From Rhizobium sp. CCGE531 (GTDB taxonomy: Bacteria > Pseudomonadota > Alphaproteobacteria > Rhizobiales > Rhizobiaceae), in NCBI RefSeq assembly GCF_003627795.1, contig NZ_CP032685.1:806001-870000 (forward strand): DNA of 64,000 bases, in the 5' to 3' direction. The notes below the pieces were generated by a model. That model was not told the origin of the DNA. It saw only the letters and a program-made list of their open reading frames with translations, and did no database searches. Made by a program: the position numbers and the translations under genes. The first letter of the stretch is position 1, and every line of letters begins with the position of its first letter. This document shows, piece by piece, positions 61,372 to 64,000 of this stretch.

Positions 61372-62370
61372 CTAACGCCCGATGCCGGTGATCGTCGGTT
61401 TGAACACGATGGTTTTCTCGCCGATATCTCCGTCGTCGGCGACAGCGCGGCGAACCAACTGCGCGGCCATCTCGCCCATGGCGCGCCGTGGCGAACGGGA
61501 GGTCGCGATCGGCGCCGGCAAGGAACCAACCAGATCCAGCCCATTGAATCCGGCAATCAGCACCTGGCCGGGAACCGCAACGCCGAGTTCCATACAGGCG
61601 AACAATCCGCCGCTCGCCATGTCATCGTTCGAGTAATAGATACAATCGACGTCGGGCGCCGCCGCGAGCATCGCCGTCGTCAGCTGCTTTCCGAGCGCGA
61701 TCGAGGAAAAGGCGTCGTCAATCTGCTGCGCGGTGAAACCCAGGCCATGCGCGTGCAATATTCGCTCGAAGCCGGCCTTGCGCTTGCCGGCACGCAGGTC
61801 CCTTTTCAGCGCGCTGCCGACATAGCCGAACCGACGGCGGCCTGCGCCAACGAGCGCTTCAGCCATGTCTTCGCCCGCCGTGCCATGCGACAGCCCGACA
61901 TTGAAATCGATCGGCGCACCGTCCAGATCCATCAGCTGGATGACCGGAATATTGGCGTGGCGGAGCAAGTCCACCGTCTCCTCCGGCTGGTCCAGACCGG
62001 TGACGATAATGGCACAGGGCTGCCAGGAGAGCATGTCGCGAATGATGTCGCGCTCCTTTGCCATGTCATAGTCGGAGATGCCAAACACGGCCTGCATGCC
62101 GGAACCGTCCAACCCGGCGGAAATGCCGGCAAGAATCTCCGGAAAGACGATGTTCGACATGCTGGGAACGACGACGGCCACCAGACTGGTACGCTGCGAG
62201 GACAGCGAGAGCGCCAGCCTGTTGCCCACATAGTTCATCCGTGTTGCCGCCTCGATGACCCTGTCGCGCGTCTCGCTGGAGACGTCAGCCACGCCGCGCA
62301 GGGCGCGCGAAGCCGTCATCTTGCTGACGCCCGCTTCGTTCGCGACTTCTTCCAGAGTGGGTTTGCGCAT
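61372..62370 (-). CDS. LacI-family transcriptional regulator (GntR-like)
   Basis: A 332-residue LacI-type repressor. The N-terminal helix-turn-helix and hinge read RKPTLEEVANEAGVSKMTASRALRGVADVS, as in gluconate-type GntR. The sugar-binding domain has VAVVVPSMSNIVFPEILAGISAGL, AIIVTGLD and DVDCIYYSNDDMASGGLFACMELGVAVPGQVLIAGFNG. ATG 62370 is used. It is divergent from the L-threonate dehydrogenase-like gene and should bind the palindrome at 62486-62513. Confidence 0.9.
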   Translation of the reverse strand: MRKPTLEEVANEAGVSKMTASRALRGVADVSSETRDRVIEAATRMNYVGNRLALSLSSQRTSLVAVVVPSMSNIVFPEILAGISAGLDGSGMQAVFGISDYDMAKERDIIRDMLSWQPCAIIVTGLDQPEETVDLLRHANIPVIQLMDLDGAPIDFNVGLSHGTAGEDMAEALVGAGRRRFGYVGSALKRDLRAGKRKAGFERILHAHGLGFTAQQIDDAFSSIALGKQLTTAMLAAAPDVDCIYYSNDDMASGGLFACMELGVAVPGQVLIAGFNGLDLVGSLPAPIATSRSPRRAMGEMAAQLVRRAVADDGDIGEKTIVFKPTITGIGR

Positions 62371-62485
62371 CCCCAAGCAACCCTCGATGAACCATAACGG
62401 CTGGCACAATGCCGCTCTTCTTCATAGAATGTTTCTCCGAAAAGGCAAACATCGGCCTATTGACAATTCCCGGGAGAATAGGGCT

Positions 62486-62513
62486 ATGTTACCGATACCG
62501 GTACCGGTAACAT
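62486..62513. promoter_or_regulatory. LacI/GntR-type operator, 28-bp palindrome
   Basis: The outer arms ATGTTACC (62486-62493) and GGTAACAT (62506-62513) are perfectly inverted, and the centre GATACCGGTACC is close to symmetric. The arms equal the half-sites of the gluconate GntR operator. The element is 26 bp upstream of the dehydrogenase start and 115 bp from the LacI gene, so it can control both. Confidence 0.65.
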
Positions 62514-62539
62514 GAGCTGAAAATCGTAGAGGTAGCGCC

Positions 62540-63448
62540 ATGCAGAACACGAAGAAGGCCGCCGTCATCGGCCTGGGGTCCATGGGTTGGGGCGCTGCCC
62601 TATCGCTTCTGAAAGCGGGCTTTACCGTGCGCGGCTGCGATGTTCGCAGCGAGGTCCTCGCCCGCCTTGCCGAGAACGGCGGCACACCCTGCACGACGCC
62701 GGCGTCGGCGGCGGAAGACGCCGACGCGGTCCTCATCTATGTCGTCAACAGCAAGCAGACCGAGGACGTCCTTTTCGGGCAGAATGGAGCGTTGCAGACC
62801 GCGCGGCCCTCGACGGTGTTTCTGCTCTGCACTACCATGGCTCCGAGCGCCACAACAGCCATCGCCGAAAGGCTGGAAGCATCCGGCATGCTCGTCATCG
62901 ATGCCCCCGTCTCCGGTGGCCACATTCGCGCCCTTGCGGGCGAGATCACCGTCATGGCGTCCGGCGCGCCCGAGGCCTTCGATCGCGCATCCGGGGTACT
63001 CGACGCCATTTCAGCCAAGGTGTTCCGGCTGGGTGATCGCCCCGGCGCCGGCTCGCATGTCAAGATGATCAACCAGTTGCTGGCCGGCGTGCACATCGCC
63101 GCGACAGCCGAAGCGATGACCCTTGCCGCCAAGGCCGGCATTGACTTGAAAACGCTCTATGAGGTGATCCGCGTTTCCGCCGGCTCGTCCTGGATGTTCG
63201 AGAACCGGGGCGAGCACATCGTTTCAGGCGACTATACGCCGCGCTCGGCGGTCAACATCTTCGTCAAGGACCTCGGCATCGTCACATCGGAGGCCGGCAG
63301 AGCCGGAGCTGTCACGCCGCTCGCCGCAGCCGCGCTCGATCTCTTCATGGAAGCATCGGAAGCCGGTCTCGGCCTCGAGGACGACGCCGCGGTCGCTAAA
63401 ATCCTGGCGCGCAAGAGCGGCGCCAGCCTGCCGGGCGTAAAGGACTAG
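62540..63448 (+). CDS. ltnD: NAD-dependent L-threonate-type dehydrogenase (LtnD family)
   Basis: A 302-residue beta-hydroxyacid dehydrogenase. The nucleotide site is AAVIGLGSMGWGAALSLLKAGF (8-29), with APVSGGHIRALAGEITVMASG for substrate contact and the catalytic lysine in GSHVKMINQLLAGVHIAA. It is followed after 6 bp by an OtnK-type kinase, the pairing known for L-threonate/D-erythronate catabolism: oxidation, phosphorylation and decarboxylation to dihydroxyacetone phosphate. LtnD is therefore the best name; D-threonate or another acid sugar is possible. Confidence 0.85.
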   Translation: MQNTKKAAVIGLGSMGWGAALSLLKAGFTVRGCDVRSEVLARLAENGGTPCTTPASAAEDADAVLIYVVNSKQTEDVLFGQNGALQTARPSTVFLLCTTMAPSATTAIAERLEASGMLVIDAPVSGGHIRALAGEITVMASGAPEAFDRASGVLDAISAKVFRLGDRPGAGSHVKMINQLLAGVHIAATAEAMTLAAKAGIDLKTLYEVIRVSAGSSWMFENRGEHIVSGDYTPRSAVNIFVKDLGIVTSEAGRAGAVTPLAAAALDLFMEASEAGLGLEDDAAVAKILARKSGASLPGVKD

Positions 63449-63454
63449 TAGACA

Positions 63455-64000
63455 ATGACGCTCCTACTTGGCTGCATTGCGGATGACTTTACCGGGGCAA
63501 CCGATCTTGCCGCACTGCTCGCCCGCAGCGGATTGCCGGTTTCGCTGCGGATCGGCGTACCGCAGGAGAAACGCGATCGGAGCGAGACCGCCGCCTTCGA
63601 GGTCATCGCCCTGAAATGCCGGACATCACCGATCGACATGTCAGTAAAACAGGCTCGACAAGCACTGGACTGGCTAAAGGAAGCCGGTGCAAGCCGCTTC
63701 TTTTGGAAATATTGCTCGACATTCGACAGCACGGCCGAAGGCAACATCGGTCCGGTCGCTGAAATGCTGATGGCGGAGACCGGCGCGGCCCAGACGATCT
63801 ACTGCCCGGCCTTCCCGGAGAACGGGCGTAGCGTCTTCATGGGTCATCTTTTCGTCGGCGAGCAGCTTCTGTCGGAAAGCCCGATGAAGGACCATCCGCT
63901 GACGCCGATGCGCGATTCAAGCCTTGTGCGGCTTCTGACGCCGCAAGTGGCCGGCGCAGTCGGCCTTGCCAACCGCAATGTCGTTGTGAAAGGTGCGGCA
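63455..64000 (+). CDS. otnK: Four-carbon acid sugar kinase (OtnK/DUF1537), partial
   Basis: ATG 63455 opens a frame that stays open to the window end (about 182 codons of roughly 420). The N-terminus LLLGCIADDFTGATDLAALLARSG has the ADDFTGATD signature of the DUF1537 acid-sugar kinases, and FFWKYCSTFDSTAEGNIGPVAEML and YCPAFPENGRSVFMGHLFV follow. It phosphorylates 3-oxo-tetronate made by the upstream dehydrogenase. The C-terminal nucleotide-binding domain lies outside. Confidence 0.9.
   Translation, partial: MTLLLGCIADDFTGATDLAALLARSGLPVSLRIGVPQEKRDRSETAAFEVIALKCRTSPIDMSVKQARQALDWLKEAGASRFFWKYCSTFDSTAEGNIGPVAEMLMAETGAAQTIYCPAFPENGRSVFMGHLFVGEQLLSESPMKDHPLTPMRDSSLVRLLTPQVAGAVGLANRNVVVKGAA

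Noticed and set aside
1..64000. CRISPR arrays, phage defence genes, IS elements, tRNA and rRNA genes
   Set aside because: I looked for spaced direct repeats, transposase motifs (DDE), integrase RxHxxR motifs, tRNA cloverleaf patterns and rRNA cores and found none.

Overview
The window is high-GC DNA with the gene content of an alphaproteobacterium of the Rhizobiaceae (Rhizobium/Agrobacterium type). The pointers are an intergenic repeat of a type dispersed in rhizobial genomes (14823-14927), an NrsF-type anti-sigma factor, MntR, several CUT2 and dipeptide-type ABC transporters and many LysR/LacI/Lrp-regulated catabolic islands. I see no rRNA, tRNA, CRISPR array, insertion sequence, integrase of full length or replication origin. 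Genus-level assignment is inference.

Layout. 1-5400 (minus): an operon of two luciferase-like (LLM) flavin monooxygenases, an M20 amidohydrolase, a GNAT acetyltransferase and an amino-acid ABC permease/ATPase fusion. This is the gene set of the Bacillus yxe/ytm (sna/snd) operons for S-(2-succino)cysteine and related S-alkylcysteines. 5629-7242: an aminoglycoside-phosphotransferase-like protein and a small hydrolase. 7441-11434: a taurine/sulfonate ABC transporter (tauABC) with an SsuD-like monooxygenase; its promoter shares a 15-bp element with the first operon. 11660-16736: mntR, a diguanylate cyclase, an MscS channel, an outer-membrane-like protein and a 2H phosphoesterase. 16759-21145: LysR regulator, 2-oxoadipate dioxygenase/decarboxylase, piperideine-6-carboxylate-type aldehyde dehydrogenase and a dead aminotransferase; with the lysine-6-dehydrogenase-like gene and Lrp regulator at 26355-28027 these outline lysine catabolism. 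21171-24991: a sulfite-oxidase-fold molybdoenzyme, cytochrome b and periplasmic protein, divergent from an ECF sigma/NrsF pair; both sides carry the same GTAAC-N16-CGAA promoter.

28037-36580 (minus): ArsR-type regulator, GH51 arabinofuranosidase and a complete dipeptide-type ABC transporter, probably for arabinosides. 36752-40174: an IalB-like protein, a GNAT remnant, another LLM enzyme and a CmlA/FloR-type exporter. 40518-43680: AmpR divergent from a class A beta-lactamase followed by a class C beta-lactamase. 44979-55056: a second organosulfur island with an SfnB-type and a DszC-type flavoprotein, two sugar-type binding proteins, a complete CUT2 (ribose-type) transporter and an NtaA/SnaA-type LLM monooxygenase. 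55127-61190: dipeptidase, AraC regulator and small or uncharacterised genes. 61372-64000: LacI regulator, L-threonate-type dehydrogenase and the start of a four-carbon acid sugar kinase, with a large LacI-type operator palindrome between them.

The dominant theme is scavenging of organic sulfur: five LLM monooxygenases and two acyl-CoA-dehydrogenase-like monooxygenases with three importers in 55 kb. No flavin reductase is seen, so reduced flavin must come from elsewhere. Sulfite released by desulfonation could feed the sulfite-oxidase-like enzyme under the ECF sigma factor; that link is inference. The least explained system is the CUT2 transporter coupled to sulfur monooxygenases at 46264-55056.
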